From: Carnobacterium iners
Lineage (GTDB): Bacteria > Bacillota > Bacilli > Lactobacillales > Carnobacteriaceae
DNA length: 64,000 nt
Reading direction: 5' to 3'
Assembly (NCBI RefSeq): GCF_900177385.1
Contig: NZ_FXBJ01000002.1
Span: 500,001-564,000, forward strand
Shown: positions 21,910 to 35,438 of the stretch, piece by piece
Position numbering within the stretch: the first letter of the stretch is position 1
How the letters are laid out: each line of letters begins with the position of its first letter
Notes under the pieces: generated by a model
The model's input: only the letters and a program-made list of their open reading frames with translations
What the model was told of the DNA's origin: nothing
Databases searched by the model: none
Translations under genes and position numbers: made by a program

Positions 21910-22893
21910 TTATTTACGACTTTCCTTAAATTTTCTTTCAAAAAGTGGACTAACAGACTTATTTTCATGAATCCGTTTGATCGCATCTGCCATTAATGCA
22001 CTAACGCTTATTCCGATAATTTTATCAATTTTTTTATCTTCAGGAAGATAGATAGAATCCGTTACAATCAATTGTTTGATTCCAGAATTTTGAATACGTT
22101 CAATTGCAGGGCCGGATAAAACTGGATGTGTGCAACAAGCATAAACTTCAGTAGCACCCGCTTCTTCTAAAGCTTTTGCAGCTAAAGTAATGGTTCCTGC
22201 TGTATCAATCATGTCATCGATTAAAATACACGTTTTACCTTCAACAGACCCGATAATATTCATTACTTCTGCTACATTAGCTTTTGGACGACGTTTATCA
22301 ATGATTGCAATTGGCGACTTTAAGAATTCAGCTAATTTACGGGCACGGGTAACTCCGCCATGATCAGGTGAAACAACTACAACACCTTCACCTTCAAGAC
22401 CACAGTCTAAAAAATGATTTGCTAAAAGAGAAGCTCCTAATAAATGATCCACTGGCATATCAAAGAATCCTTGAATTTGTGAAGCATGTAAATCTAATGT
22501 CAGAATACGGTCTGCTCCTGCAGCTGTAATCATATTAGCAACTAATTTTGCAGTAATAGGCTCTCTTGAGCGTGCTTTACGGTCTTGTCTAGCATATCCA
22601 TAATAAGGAATAACTAAGTTTACTGTTTTTGCACTAGCTCGCTTTAATGCATCAATCATAATCAACATTTCCATTATATTATCATTTACTGGACTAGAAG
22701 TTGATTGGATAATATAAACATGATCTCCACGAATACTTTCTTCAATATTGATTCGAATTTCTCCATCGCTGAACTGATCCACTGAGAGTTTCCCTAATTC
22801 TACTCCTACATCATTAGCAATTTTCTCTGCTAATGGCTTGTTAGAGTTTAACGCAAAAATCTTTAACTTTGGATCAAAATAGTGTCCTGACAT
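21910..22893 (-). CDS. prs: Ribose-phosphate pyrophosphokinase
   Basis: Makes PRPP from ribose 5-phosphate and ATP, feeding purine, pyrimidine, His and Trp synthesis. The 327-residue product carries the ATP/Mg region ([15 protein letters not shown]) and PRPP-binding loop [28 protein letters not shown] is also typical. I use ATG 22893 ([10 protein letters not shown]), with GGAGGT four bases upstream. The longer frame is not supported. It follows glmU with a 121-base gap, as gcaD-prs does in Bacillus. Confidence 0.96.
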   Translation of the reverse strand: MSGHYFDPKLKIFALNSNKPLAEKIANDVGVELGKLSVDQFSDGEIRINIEESIRGDHVYIIQSTSSPVNDNIMEMLIMIDALKRASAKTVNLVIPYYGYARQDRKARSREPITAKLVANMITAAGADRILTLDLHASQIQGFFDMPVDHLLGASLLANHFLDCGLEGEGVVVVSPDHGGVTRARKLAEFLKSPIAIIDKRRPKANVAEVMNIIGSVEGKTCILIDDMIDTAGTITLAAKALEEAGATEVYACCTHPVLSGPAIERIQNSGIKQLIVTDSIYLPEDKKIDKIIGISVSALMADAIKRIHENKSVSPLFERKFKESRK

Positions 22894-23014
22894 AGTGACC
22901 TCCACTTTCTTTATTTTCAAGAATATCCTTTGTTTACCATTCAACTCAATACTAGTCATTTTAACCATATAAATCAAGATAATTCTTACCATTACTTAAA
23001 TTTCACGAGTTATC

Positions 23015-24382
23015 TTAATGTGGCAAATTGTTATAATAGCCTAGTTTATTTTCTTGGCGTGCTCTAGCGATTGCCAAAGCTTCTGTCGGAACATCTTTCG
23101 TAATAGTCGACCCTGCAGCAATATAAACATTCTCTTCAATCGTTAATGGTGCAACTAAGTTTGCATTACAACCCACAAAAACATTATTTCCTATTGTTGT
23201 GCGGAATTTATTTTTGCCATCATAGTTTACAAAAATTGTGCCACAGCCAATATTAATGTTCTCGCCTAAGTCGGCATCGCCAATATAAGTCAGATGACCA
23301 ACCTTTGTTGTCGCTCCAATACTAGCATTCTTGATTTCAACAAAATTCCCAATATGCACGGCTTCACCAATTTTACTATTTGGGCGAAGATGACTATAAG
23401 GTCCAATATTGCTATTTTTCCCCATTATGGAATCCTTAATGGTTGAGTTAGCAACACGTACACCATCAGCGATAGTACTATTTGACAGTTCAGAATGTGC
23501 TCCAATAAAGCAATCTTCTCCTATCGTAGTGTTGCCCTTCAATAAAACATTAGGCTCAATCACTGTATCTGATCCAATAACAACACCGCTATCAATGTAA
23601 GTTGTTGCTGGGTCAATCATTGTTACGCCGTTTTTCATATGCATTTTATTGATTCGTTCACGCATTAATTGTGAAGCCTCAGATAATGCAACGCGATCAT
23701 TGACTCCTAGTCCATCATGTTCGCTTACCATCTTATAAGCGTCAACAATTTCATTTTGCTTCTTAAGTATTTCGATAACATCTGGTAAGTAGTACTCACC
23801 TTGGGAATTTTGATTCCCTACTTGTGAGAGAGTTTCAAATAGTAAGCGATTATCAAAGCAGTAAGTTCCAGTGTTCACTTCCTGAACAAGTTGCTCGGCT
23901 TCATTCGCATCTTTTTGTTCAACGATTTTCTCTACAGAATTTTTATCATTGCGAATAATACGACCATAGCCTGTTGGATTTTGAGCATGCGCAGTCAAAA
24001 TTGTCGCTTTTGCTCCTTTTTCCTGATGGTAATCAAATAGATTGTTTAATGTTTCTGCTGTTAATAATGGTGTATCTCCGCAGATAACCAAGGTAATTCC
24101 TTCTCTATCTTTCAAATGGGTTTCAGCTTGTATGACTGCATGACCTGTACCTAGTTGTTCTTCTTGTACAGCGTAACTTGTTCGATTACCTAAGTATTCT
24201 TTAACCTTCTCAGCACCAAATCCAACGATTGTTACAATTTCATTTACACCTGTCGCTTCTACTTGGTCAATGACATGACCCACCATTGGTTTGCCTGCAA
24301 CGAGATGTAAGACCTTATATAATTTCGACTTCATACGTGAGCCTTGTCCTGCCGCTAATACGACTGCGTATCTTTGCATCAT
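23015..24382 (-). CDS. glmU: Bifunctional UDP-GlcNAc pyrophosphorylase / GlcN-1-P acetyltransferase
   Basis: Makes UDP-GlcNAc for peptidoglycan and teichoic acids. The 455-residue product has an N-terminal uridyltransferase domain with [18 protein letters not shown] and NTGTYCFDN. The C-terminal left-handed beta helix shows hexapeptide repeats ([17 protein letters not shown] onward) and the acetyltransferase residues [18 protein letters not shown] and GCNANLVAP. The start at ATG 24382 has GGAGG eight bases upstream; the longer frame would begin within that site. It is the first gene of a probable glmU-prs operon. Confidence 0.96.
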   Translation of the reverse strand: MMQRYAVVLAAGQGSRMKSKLYKVLHLVAGKPMVGHVIDQVEATGVNEIVTIVGFGAEKVKEYLGNRTSYAVQEEQLGTGHAVIQAETHLKDREGITLVICGDTPLLTAETLNNLFDYHQEKGAKATILTAHAQNPTGYGRIIRNDKNSVEKIVEQKDANEAEQLVQEVNTGTYCFDNRLLFETLSQVGNQNSQGEYYLPDVIEILKKQNEIVDAYKMVSEHDGLGVNDRVALSEASQLMRERINKMHMKNGVTMIDPATTYIDSGVVIGSDTVIEPNVLLKGNTTIGEDCFIGAHSELSNSTIADGVRVANSTIKDSIMGKNSNIGPYSHLRPNSKIGEAVHIGNFVEIKNASIGATTKVGHLTYIGDADLGENINIGCGTIFVNYDGKNKFRTTIGNNVFVGCNANLVAPLTIEENVYIAAGSTITKDVPTEALAIARARQENKLGYYNNLPH

Positions 24383-24657
24383 TTCAGTAACCTCCATTCA
24401 TTATTTTAATCATCAACTGTTTTTATTTTGTTTACTCTAATTTTATAGGTTTATTTATTTCTTGTTTTTAGCTCCAACTATTCAATAATAGCTTAAAAAA
24501 CGTTAATTTTCAAGGAAAACTCCTATTCTTTAGGGTCCTTTTAGAATTTTATTCCAAACTATTTAGGTAAGTTGAATCATTCTTACTTTTAAAACTATTG
24601 TCTTAGTATCTATTCTTGTATACTTAGAGAAATCATACTAAAAGGAGGATTATAAAT

Positions 24658-25164
24658 ATGAATCAAAAATCAGAACATTATTGGGTAGAACAACTAGAAT
24701 TGATTCCTCACCCTGAAGGAGGTTTCTTCAAATCTGTTTCTCAACCCGCTGAAATCTATCACATTAAAGAAGGTTATGAAAGGCCTTTGTATACGAGTAT
24801 TTACTTTTTGTTAAACGATGAAAGTCCCTCGCACTTTCATCGTTTAAAATCAGATGAGGTCTGGTATTTCCATGCTGGTGATCCTTTGACTGTCCATATG
24901 CTTCATCATAATGGGCATTACAATCAAGTAAAATTAGGTGATACACTTGAAAACAATGAAACTTTGCAATTTACTGTTCCTAAAGGTGTTATTTTTGGCT
25001 CAAGTGTTGAAGATCAAGGTAGCTACTCCTTAGTTAGTTGTATGGTTTCTCCAGGTTTCGATTACGAAGATTTCGAATTATTTACACAAGCAGAATTGCT
25101 TAAAGACTACCCACAGCACGAATTGATCATTAAAAAATTAGCTTTTGAAATCTTACCTGACTAG
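24658..25164 (+). CDS. DUF985-type cupin protein
   Basis: A 168-residue small beta-barrel protein of the cupin_5/DUF985 group, seen from YWVEQLELIPHPEGGFFKSV, TSIYFLLNDESPSHFHRLKSDEVWYFHAGDP and SYSLVSCMVSPGFDYEDFEL. The HFHR and DEVW segments are the usual metal-site region of the fold. The function is not established; sugar or nucleotide-sugar binding has been suggested for relatives. AAAGGAGG precedes ATG 24658. It is a plus-strand insertion between glmU and purR and probably monocistronic. Confidence 0.82.
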   Translation: MNQKSEHYWVEQLELIPHPEGGFFKSVSQPAEIYHIKEGYERPLYTSIYFLLNDESPSHFHRLKSDEVWYFHAGDPLTVHMLHHNGHYNQVKLGDTLENNETLQFTVPKGVIFGSSVEDQGSYSLVSCMVSPGFDYEDFELFTQAELLKDYPQHELIIKKLAFEILPD

Positions 25165-25212
25165 ACATAGAAGTAGCGGCTGAGACTTTTGTCATAGACG
25201 CTATTTCTATGT
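25165..25212 (+). repeat. Imperfect hairpin after the cupin gene
   Basis: ACATAGAAGTAGCG (25165-25178) pairs with CGCTATTTCTATGT (25199-25212) with one mismatch around a 20-base loop. It lies directly after the cupin stop and may end its transcript, though no long T-run follows. Confidence 0.5.
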
Positions 25213-25258
25213 TATTTAATCTACTTAAAGTTTCATTTTAGAACGTACCACAAAAAAA
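25177..25258. repeat. Dispersed intergenic repeat, copy 1
   Basis: Contains GGCTGAGACTTTT and, about 40 bases on, TTTCATTTTAGAACGTACCA followed by A-rich sequence. The same two blocks in the same order recur at 41374-41440 (GGCTGGGACTTTTT and TTTTCATTCTAGAACGTACC). They look like copies of a small non-coding repeat family. Confidence 0.5.
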
Positions 25259-25563
25259 CCAACATCTACTATTTTTCAAATAATTTAATTAGTAAACTTT
25301 TTATACTTCTTTTATTTCTTTTGTTTTTCTTTTATTTTAAACTTAGCCACCTAGTAATCTAACGTTAAATGATGAACAGGGTGTCTATAATTTATTTTTC
25401 TTTTTTTGAATCTCTCTTTGGCTATATTTTAATACTGCTGTAGAACTCCAAGAAGCTTATTATTTTTATCTTTCGGGATCAACTGAAATACGAAGTGCTC
25501 CTATCAGCCATAGAACTAGGATACAACAGGCTAGAATAATTTATATAGATAAAAAAACAAGTT
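25259..25563. other. AT-rich intergenic stretch between the cupin gene and purR
   Basis: No gene is supported. A minus-strand reading near 25470-25540 (CCILVLWLIGALRISVDPER, then stop) looks like a small remnant of a membrane protein, but nothing complete is present. Confidence 0.4.
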
Positions 25564-25567
25564 AAAA

Positions 25568-25605
25568 AAACGCAGATTTGCATTTTTAGATGCAAATCTG
25601 CGTTT
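25568..25605 (-). terminator. Intrinsic terminator after purR
   Basis: AAACGCAGATTTGCAT (25568-25583) and ATGCAAATCTGCGTTT (25590-25605) form a perfect 16-bp stem with a six-base loop. The minus strand continues into GCGTTTTTTTAAC. Confidence 0.9.
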
Positions 25606-25661
25606 CTTAACAGTCATTTAATAAAGCAATAGGAATCCTTTTCAAGTTACCTGTTGCTTTA

Positions 25662-26492
25662 TCAGTCTATCTCTTTTTTATTAAAATAATTTCCAGGAGT
25701 TACATGAATTGTTTTATCCCGAATATCTACTTCATCTACACATAATAAGGATGTATAATCCTCAATCATTCTATCACCATTAAAGGTTGATTCTGCAAAT
25801 ACTGTCACACCGACTAATTGCGCCTCAAACTCCTCAATCAAACTCTTCATTCCATTGACGGTTCCGCCGCCTTTCATGAAGTCATCTACGATTAAGACAC
25901 GTGATCCCCTTTTTAAACTACGTTTAGATAACTCCATTTTTTCTATTCTTTCAGAAGATCCTGAAACATAATTAATACTAACAGTTGATCCTTCTGTAAT
26001 CTTAGAATCTCGTCGCACCATTACGAACGGAACATTTAAGTAACTCGACACTGCTTGAGCAATCGGTACACCTTTTGTTGCTACCGTCATAACCGCATCA
26101 ATCGAATTATGAAGATACTGAGAAGCAATAATTTTGCCAATCTGACGCAATATTTGTGGTTCTCCTAGCAAATCTGATAAATAAACATAGCCACCTGGTA
26201 ATAAGCGATTAGCCTCTGACAAACGTTCGCACATGTCCTCAACGAATTCTCGCGCTTCTTCTTTACCTATCTCAGGAATGTAACGTACGCCACCTGCTGC
26301 TCCAGGTACTGTTTCTAATGTACCTGTACCACGCTCTTTAAACGTTTTTTTGACGATAGATAAATCTTCACTGATAGAAGACTTAGCAGAATCATAACGC
26401 TTTGCAAAATAAGTTAACGAAACTAACTTATGTGGTTTTTCCAATAGATAACGAGTCATATCAATTAATCGTTCACTTCTTTTTACTTTCAA
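25662..26492 (-). CDS. purR: Purine operon repressor
   Basis: Gram-positive PurR: an N-terminal winged-helix DNA-binding domain (RSERLIDMTRYLLEKPHKLVSL, about 4-75) joined to a phosphoribosyltransferase-like domain that senses PRPP (VLIVDDFMKGGGTVNGMKSL). The 276-residue reading starts at a TTG (26492), because GAGGTG lies six bases before it and MKVKRSERLID matches the family N-terminus. A GTG three codons upstream is the alternative. The gene order purR-glmU-prs follows Bacillus (purR-yabJ-spoVG-gcaD-prs) with yabJ and spoVG missing. Confidence 0.92.
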   Translation of the reverse strand: MKVKRSERLIDMTRYLLEKPHKLVSLTYFAKRYDSAKSSISEDLSIVKKTFKERGTGTLETVPGAAGGVRYIPEIGKEEAREFVEDMCERLSEANRLLPGGYVYLSDLLGEPQILRQIGKIIASQYLHNSIDAVMTVATKGVPIAQAVSSYLNVPFVMVRRDSKITEGSTVSINYVSGSSERIEKMELSKRSLKRGSRVLIVDDFMKGGGTVNGMKSLIEEFEAQLVGVTVFAESTFNGDRMIEDYTSLLCVDEVDIRDKTIHVTPGNYFNKKEID

Positions 26493-26630
26493 CCCTTTCA
26501 CCTCATCATAATGTACTTTTAAATTTTATTTTTAAAATGGTTGTGTTCATTATAATCATATTTAACGAAAAAAGGTAGTCATTTCTGCTAAATATAGTGA
26601 AAATGTTCGTTTTTATTATTATTTTCTCAT

Positions 26631-26657
26631 AAAAAAAAAGCGAACTTTCGGATTCGC
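26631..26657 (-). terminator. Intrinsic terminator after the znuB-like gene
   Basis: GCGAA (26640-26644) pairs with TTCGC (26653-26657). The minus strand then runs into nine T. The stem is short but the T-run is strong. Confidence 0.65.
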
Positions 26658-26672
26658 AATTTTTTTATCCGA

Positions 26673-27506
26673 TTAGATGTGTTGATTTTTTTTATATCTT
26701 AATTGATTGACTAGTTTCTTTACAATCGTCGTGACAATAAAGATAACAATAAAGACTAAAGTTATTGTCGCTCCCGGAGGTGTTCCAAACTGATAAGAAG
26801 CGGTTAAACCAGTGAACATACCCACAAGACCAACAATGATTCCTATCAAGATAACTAAGTTAAAACTTTTACTTAATCTCATCGCAATCGCGGCAGGTAA
26901 TATAATAATTGCTGAGACTAGTAACGCTCCAACAATAGGCATAATAACAGCTATGGTAACACCGGTAATCACATTAAAGATAATCGACATCAGCTTTACG
27001 GGTAAGCCTGCGGTGTAAGCCGTATCTTCATCAAAAGTCAAAACATACATTGGCTTACGAAAGACTAAAAATAGTCCTACTACTAGTAGGAAAAGAAAGA
27101 ACAACAAATGCACTTGAGAAAGGTTAATGGTTACAATTGAACCAAATAAGTATTGTTGAATACTTGTATTTGTTCCACCTTCATTTAAACTCATCAAAAC
27201 TAAAGCAATTGCCATCCCTGCTGACATCAAAATAGCTATAGAAATTTCTGAATAAGATTTATAAAGTATTCGGATATAATCTATTGATACAGCTGCTATA
27301 ACAACAACAACTAATGTCATCAGTGTTGGATTAATATTTAACAATAATCCTAAAGCAATACCCGCTAAAGAAATATGTGACAATGTATCGGCCATCAGAG
27401 ATTGGCGTCTAAGGATTAAAAATAATCCTAGAATAGGAGCAATAACGGCTATTAAGAATGAGGATTGGAAGGCTCTTTGCATGAATCCATAGAAAAACAT
27501 CTCCAC
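26673..27506 (-). CDS. Zinc/manganese ABC transporter permease (ZnuB/AdcB family)
   Basis: A 277-residue ABC-3 family permease with about eight membrane segments ([62 protein letters not shown]). It imports zinc or manganese together with the adjoining ATPase. The start is read as GTG 27506, with AAAGGAGG seven bases upstream, and it lies inside the end of the ATPase gene (55-base overlap). No metal-binding lipoprotein is encoded nearby, so that subunit must be elsewhere. Confidence 0.88.
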   Translation of the reverse strand: MEMFFYGFMQRAFQSSFLIAVIAPILGLFLILRRQSLMADTLSHISLAGIALGLLLNINPTLMTLVVVVIAAVSIDYIRILYKSYSEISIAILMSAGMAIALVLMSLNEGGTNTSIQQYLFGSIVTINLSQVHLLFFLFLLVVGLFLVFRKPMYVLTFDEDTAYTAGLPVKLMSIIFNVITGVTIAVIMPIVGALLVSAIIILPAAIAMRLSKSFNLVILIGIIVGLVGMFTGLTASYQFGTPPGATITLVFIVIFIVTTIVKKLVNQLRYKKNQHI

Positions 27507-28159
27507 GGTGAATCCTCCTTTCTAACAAGTTGAATATGACGGTCTGCATATTGTTTGATATCTTCGTGATCATGAGTGACCATTAAGATGCCTTTGCTGT
27601 GAACTTTACTATTGTGTTTTAGTAACTCATAGAATTCTCGACGTGAATCAAGATCCATCCCTGTTGTTGGTTCATCTAATACAAAAAGATCTGGATCTGT
27701 AGCAAAAATACGAGCTAGTGAGATACGCTGTTTTTGTCCTCCTGAAAGTTCACCAATTTTTTTGTATCTCATCTCCCACATTCCAACTGATTTTAATGCG
27801 CGTTCAACGTGTTCTTTATCTTCTACATCTAGTTTTTTAAACCATTTATTTCTTTGGTAGCGGCCAGAACGCACTAATTCCAAAACTGTACTGGGGAATC
27901 CCGCATTAAACGAAGCTACTTGTTGGGGAATGTATCCAATAGCTAACTTTTCATTTCTCTCATTTACTGGAGAGATAAAAGCTGTGCCTTTATTTGGTGT
28001 CAATAAGCCTAATATATTGCGGAGTAAAGTTGATTTGGCCGCACCATTTTCACCTGTCAGCATAACGAATTCGCCAGGATCAACTGTGAAACAAATGTTT
28101 TCTAAGACTGGTTCTTCGTCATAATAAAAGGATAAGTCTTTAACTTCAATATAATGCAT
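27452..28159 (-). CDS. Zinc/manganese ABC transporter ATP-binding protein (ZnuC/AdcC family)
   Basis: A 235-residue ABC ATPase with Walker [11 protein letters not shown]-loop YIPQQ, signature [14 protein letters not shown], Walker [13 protein letters not shown] and the switch His in VTHDH. The GENGAAKST variant is usual in this metal-transport subgroup. ATG 28159 is preceded by AAAGG at good spacing. The protein ends with an odd tail ([19 protein letters not shown]) encoded in the zone overlapping the permease start, possibly a 3' extension after loss of the original stop. An IS4 remnant lies about 50 bases upstream. Confidence 0.9.
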   Translation of the reverse strand: MHYIEVKDLSFYYDEEPVLENICFTVDPGEFVMLTGENGAAKSTLLRNILGLLTPNKGTAFISPVNERNEKLAIGYIPQQVASFNAGFPSTVLELVRSGRYQRNKWFKKLDVEDKEHVERALKSVGMWEMRYKKIGELSGGQKQRISLARIFATDPDLFVLDEPTTGMDLDSRREFYELLKHNSKVHSKGILMVTHDHEDIKQYADRHIQLVRKEDSPWRCFSMDSCKEPSNPHS

Positions 28160-28207
28160 CGTTATCATCCTTTCTTATCTTGAGTTCTACTACAAAATAG
28201 TATAAGT

Positions 28208-29106
28208 CATTAGTGTTGCATAAATATAGTCTGACTGACTTAATTTTTTATTTTTCCGGAAAAAGGCAAAAAAAGGGGGTGCTCGCGCAAAAGATGACTA
28301 TTTTCCAAAAAATTTTACTTATTCGACTGATTCCATTATCTACTTCAACCCTTTCTTTAAGGGTTGAAGTAGATATCAAAAGGGTAAACCATTCTTTTGC
28401 CGATTGAGATAACGGAAAAAGCGTTTGATTTGGAAAACAGACTGTTTACTTTTTGTTTTTAACTTAATAAAATAGATTAATAAGCTGGTAATCATGGTTA
28501 AAATTAATTGATTGTCAACTCCTTTTCCACTTCTCGAAAAAAACTTTTTAATCGTCATATGTTGTTTAATAGATTTGAAGAACAGCATTATTTGCTAACG
28601 TACTTTATACGTTTCTGCAATTTCAGTAGACGAGTAGTCAAAACGATTTGTAATAAACTGGATAGTTTCCCCCTTTTTATCTTGAACGGTTACTAAACGA
28701 AATCTGGACGTTAGAGAGTTTTAAAGAGTTGGAAATGACGAATACTAGTCATTCCCATTTCTTTTTGACGTTCTTTCGAAACAAAGGCCTCATCCATCTC
28801 TATGAGACTTTCTTTTTTGTCATTGATTCCATGAAGAAAAAAGTTGAAGAGCTAAAAAGAAACTAAGTTTATTGTGGTATTTATCAAAATCAACAATCTT
28901 TTTTTGACTAGGGCTCGGTAAACAATCTAACTTAATGGAAGAAAACCCTTTATTAAAAGCAGAATTTGTTTTCTGCTTACCCATGAGTTTGGTCCTTTTT
29001 ATTGGTTTTGGATGAGCCATTTAAGTTCAGTATAAAGGACTTTTTTATCTATTGAAATAATATAAATAAGTTTATAAAACATATAATGTTTCATACATTA
29101 TTAGCG
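28208..29106 (-). mobile_element. Degraded, internally deleted IS4-family element
   Basis: About 900 bases that match the complete IS4 copy at 37471-38856. The left end reads CATTAGTGTTGCATAAATAT and the right end ATGTTTCATACATTATTAG, both drifted. The transposase is broken: an N-terminal piece lies at about 29020-28820, and a C-terminal piece (about 28620-28376) retains HMTIKKFFSRS. The middle, including much of the catalytic core, is deleted near 28720. No target duplication is visible. It sits between znuC and ispE and is unlikely to be active. Confidence 0.85.
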
Positions 29107-29263
29107 AATATGAGTGTAAATACACTATCAGTATCCGCTTTTTCTTACTATCTTACGCCATTTACAAGTCGTAATGATTACTTTTTAGAATCACTTTAGT
29201 AGCTTAGCACTACTCTTATTATTCGTCAAGAAAAATATCTTGAACAAATAAATAGTTGTTTTT

Positions 29264-29302
29264 GAAAAATAATGAGGCTAGAACTCATGTCCTAACCTCG
29301 TT
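29264..29302 (-). terminator. Intrinsic terminator after ispE
   Basis: AATGAGGCTAG (29271-29281) pairs with CTAACCTCGTT (29292-29302), allowing a wobble and one mismatch. The minus strand continues ATTATTTTTC. Confidence 0.65.
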
Positions 29303-29305
29303 TTC

Positions 29306-30163
29306 TTATTTTAGTGTTCTTACGAGATAAACTTCATTACAAAAACCTTTTAGACCATTATAAACTCTTTGCGCTCTAGAGTACTTACGACAAAGAGCAA
29401 AAATAGTTGGCCCACTGCCGCTCATCAAAGCAGCATCTGCTCCAAAAGAAATCATTTTTTGTTTGATTTTTTCAATCGAAGGTTGTCGAATAGTAGATGC
29501 TTCTTCCAATGAATTACCTATTAAATTTGTCATTTTTGAGTAGTCTTGCTCTTGAATAGCGGCTACCATTAATCGGGTAGAAGGGTGTATAAGTGTCTCA
29601 TAAGAAAGTGCGCTAAAGACTGTTCCTGTTGAGATACCTTTTTTAGGCTTAACTAGAACAACCCAGCACTGAGGGACAGCTTCTAAGTGTTCTATCTTTT
29701 CGCCTCGTCCACTTACAAAGGCTGTCCCTCCATAAATACAATAAGGGACATCCGAACCTACCTCAGCACCCAATTCAGCTAATTCAGCTAATGATAAATT
29801 TAAATTCCATAATTGGTTTAAGCCTCTTAATGTTGCTGCTGCATCACTGCTTCCACCACCTAAACCCGCTGCGATTGGAATATTTTTTCTAATCATCATT
29901 TCTACACCTAGTTGAATATTAAATTTATCTTTTATTAATCTAGCTGCCTTATATGCATGGTTCCTTTGATCTAAAGGTAAAAAACCATTATTAGATTGAA
30001 TAATAATCGTATCTTTTTTAAGTGTTTTCAATGTTATATAGTCTGCTAAATCAACAGAAGTCATAACCATCTCAAGTTCATGGTAACCATCTTCACGCTT
30101 ATGCAAGACATCTAACGTCAAGTTGATTTTAGCAGGAGCTTTTTCTGTTACTTCTGTATTCAT
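29306..30163 (-). CDS. ispE: 4-diphosphocytidyl-2-C-methyl-D-erythritol kinase
   Basis: GHMP-family kinase of the non-mevalonate isoprenoid pathway. The 285-residue product has K12-bearing EKAPAKINLTLDVL, GYHELEMVM, and the ATP loop PIAAGLGGGSSDAAA (96-110), plus MSGSGPTIFAL near the end. ATG 30163 is chosen because AAGGAGG ends six bases upstream; an ATG directly before it is too close. Its presence next to veg and ksgA is the Bacillus arrangement, without sspF. Many Lactobacillales use the mevalonate pathway, so ispE here may be retained with or without a complete MEP pathway. Confidence 0.93.
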   Translation of the reverse strand: MNTEVTEKAPAKINLTLDVLHKREDGYHELEMVMTSVDLADYITLKTLKKDTIIIQSNNGFLPLDQRNHAYKAARLIKDKFNIQLGVEMMIRKNIPIAAGLGGGSSDAAATLRGLNQLWNLNLSLAELAELGAEVGSDVPYCIYGGTAFVSGRGEKIEHLEAVPQCWVVLVKPKKGISTGTVFSALSYETLIHPSTRLMVAAIQEQDYSKMTNLIGNSLEEASTIRQPSIEKIKQKMISFGADAALMSGSGPTIFALCRKYSRAQRVYNGLKGFCNEVYLVRTLK

Positions 30164-30282
30164 CATTTGCCTCCTTTCGTTTTTAAAAAGTCTTTTGTCT
30201 GTTAAACATACTAGCTTAAAAAAAAGGATTTGCAAATAAAGAACAAGCAATTTTAACGGAATTATTAGAAAAGTTTTTTTGT

Positions 30283-30313
30283 AAAAAAAAAACGAGCTCA
30301 TGTTTCAGCTCGT
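30283..30313 (-). terminator. Intrinsic terminator after veg
   Basis: ACGAGCT (30292-30298) pairs with AGCTCGT (30307-30313). The minus strand runs into ten T. It makes veg monocistronic. Confidence 0.9.
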
Positions 30314-30323
30314 GGTCTTACGA

Positions 30324-30581
30324 TTAAGCATATTGTAGACTTTCTTCATCTAGAAATTGAATTTCCACCGATTGGGTCAAAACATCTGTATAACTATAAG
30401 AAACACGTTCAAAAGCATTTTCATCTTGATCTAATTCCACAACAAAAACGGAAGGATATGTTTCAGTCAAAATACCTTTGCGCTCTGTCTTTTTCTTACG
30501 ACCTACTTGTGCGGTCAACATAATTTTTTTACCTAATTTGAGATCTAGTTTCTCTTTGATACTGGATAATGTAATTGGCAT
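30324..30581 (-). CDS. veg: Veg family protein
   Basis: An 85-residue protein that matches Veg ([58 protein letters not shown]). In B. subtilis Veg is a very abundant small protein that influences biofilm gene expression. Its fold is an SH3-like barrel; the molecular role is unclear. ATG 30581 has GAGGTG six bases upstream. A near-ideal promoter and a strong terminator flank it, consistent with high, independent expression. Confidence 0.93.
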   Translation of the reverse strand: MPITLSSIKEKLDLKLGKKIMLTAQVGRKKKTERKGILTETYPSVFVVELDQDENAFERVSYSYTDVLTQSVEIQFLDEESLQYA

Positions 30582-30608
30582 CAGTTTCACCTCTCTCATC
30601 TGGTGATA

Positions 30609-30637
30609 ATTATACCACACTTAGACAAATTTTACAA
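30609..30637 (-). promoter_or_regulatory. Promoter of veg
   Basis: On the minus strand TTGTAA, 17-bp spacer, TATAAT (complement of 30609-30614) with TGG directly before the -10. Five of six -35 and all -10 positions are near consensus. It corresponds to the strong veg promoter known in B. subtilis. Confidence 0.85.
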
Positions 30638-30688
30638 GTGTAACATATGAGAAAGAAGGAATCAACTATTTTCTCTCTAATAAAACAA

Positions 30689-30724
30689 CTACCGAAAATC
30701 CTATCTATTAAAGAGTTTCGGTAG
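30689..30724 (-). terminator. Intrinsic terminator after ksgA
   Basis: CTACCGAAA (30689-30697) pairs with TTTCGGTAG (30716-30724). The minus strand continues TTGTTTTATT. Confidence 0.75.
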
Positions 30725-30740
30725 TCATTCTTATTGTTTT

Positions 30741-32174
<1,434 letters not shown>

Positions 32175-32187
<13 letters not shown>

Positions 32188-32963
32188 TCGTCTAACCTAA
32201 ACAATCTGTTGGCATTCTCCAATGTTTGAGTAGCTACTGCTTCATAAGAACAGCCTCTTAACTCGGCAACTTTTTCTGCTACATATTTAACATAAGCTGG
32301 CTCATTTCGCTTGCCTCTGTAAGGAACAGGAGCTAAATAAGGAGCGTCTGTTTCAATTAATAATTTATCAAAAGGAACAACTTTTGCTATATCTTTAGGC
32401 TCTCGTGCGTTTTTAAATGTCACTACGCCGCTTAAAGAGATATGCATACCTAAGTCCAAAAAACGCTCCATCCATTGTGTATTGCCACTAAAACTATGCA
32501 TGATGCCGCCTATATCTTCAACGTGCTCTTCTTTTAGAATCTGATACGTATCTTCTATCGCATCACGCATATGGATACTAACAGGCAAGTTTAATTCTTT
32601 CGAGATTTGAAGTTGTCTTCTAAAAACATCTTGTTGTTTTTGTTTGGGAGAAGTATCCCAGTGATAATCTAAGCCCATTTCACCCATAGCCACTACTTTA
32701 GGTAATTGCAATTGTTGGTAAAGTTGTTCTTCAATTTTTTCAGTATACAAATAACTTTCAGTTGGATGCCAACCGATAATACTAAAGACTTCTGGATATT
32801 TTTCGCTTAAAGTTAGTGTTTTTTCAATGGTTAATAAATCAAAACCAACCACTGCCATACGAGAAACATCGTGTTCTTTCGCACGTTGAAGCGTTTCTGG
32901 AATTTCTTCATCAAATTCTTCTGCGTTTAAATGGGTATGTGTATCGAATAACATAAGCGCCAT
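32175..32963 (-). CDS. tatD: TatD family metal-dependent hydrolase
   Basis: TIM-barrel metal-dependent hydrolase, proposed to be a DNase. The 262-residue product has [11 protein letters not shown] (HxH metal site), [23 protein letters not shown] and LIETDAPYL. It equals B. subtilis YabD by position. ATG 32963 has AAAGGA a few bases upstream; an internal ATG three codons later is possible. It is the first gene in the unit with rnmV and ksgA. Confidence 0.92.
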
Positions 32964-32997
32964 TCATTCCTTTCTCTATTTATCCTTTTTCTAATTC

Positions 32998-33030
32998 AAT
33001 ACCCTGCCAAAGATTCTTCAGCAGGGTATT
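32998..33030 (-). terminator. Hairpin between metS and tatD, probable terminator
   Basis: AATACCCTGC (32998-33007) pairs perfectly with GCAGGGTATT (33021-33030). No strong T-run follows on the minus strand, so it may be a leaky terminator or an RNA processing site. Confidence 0.5.
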
Positions 33031-33045
33031 CCTTTATTTAAACCG

Positions 33046-35438
<2,393 letters not shown>

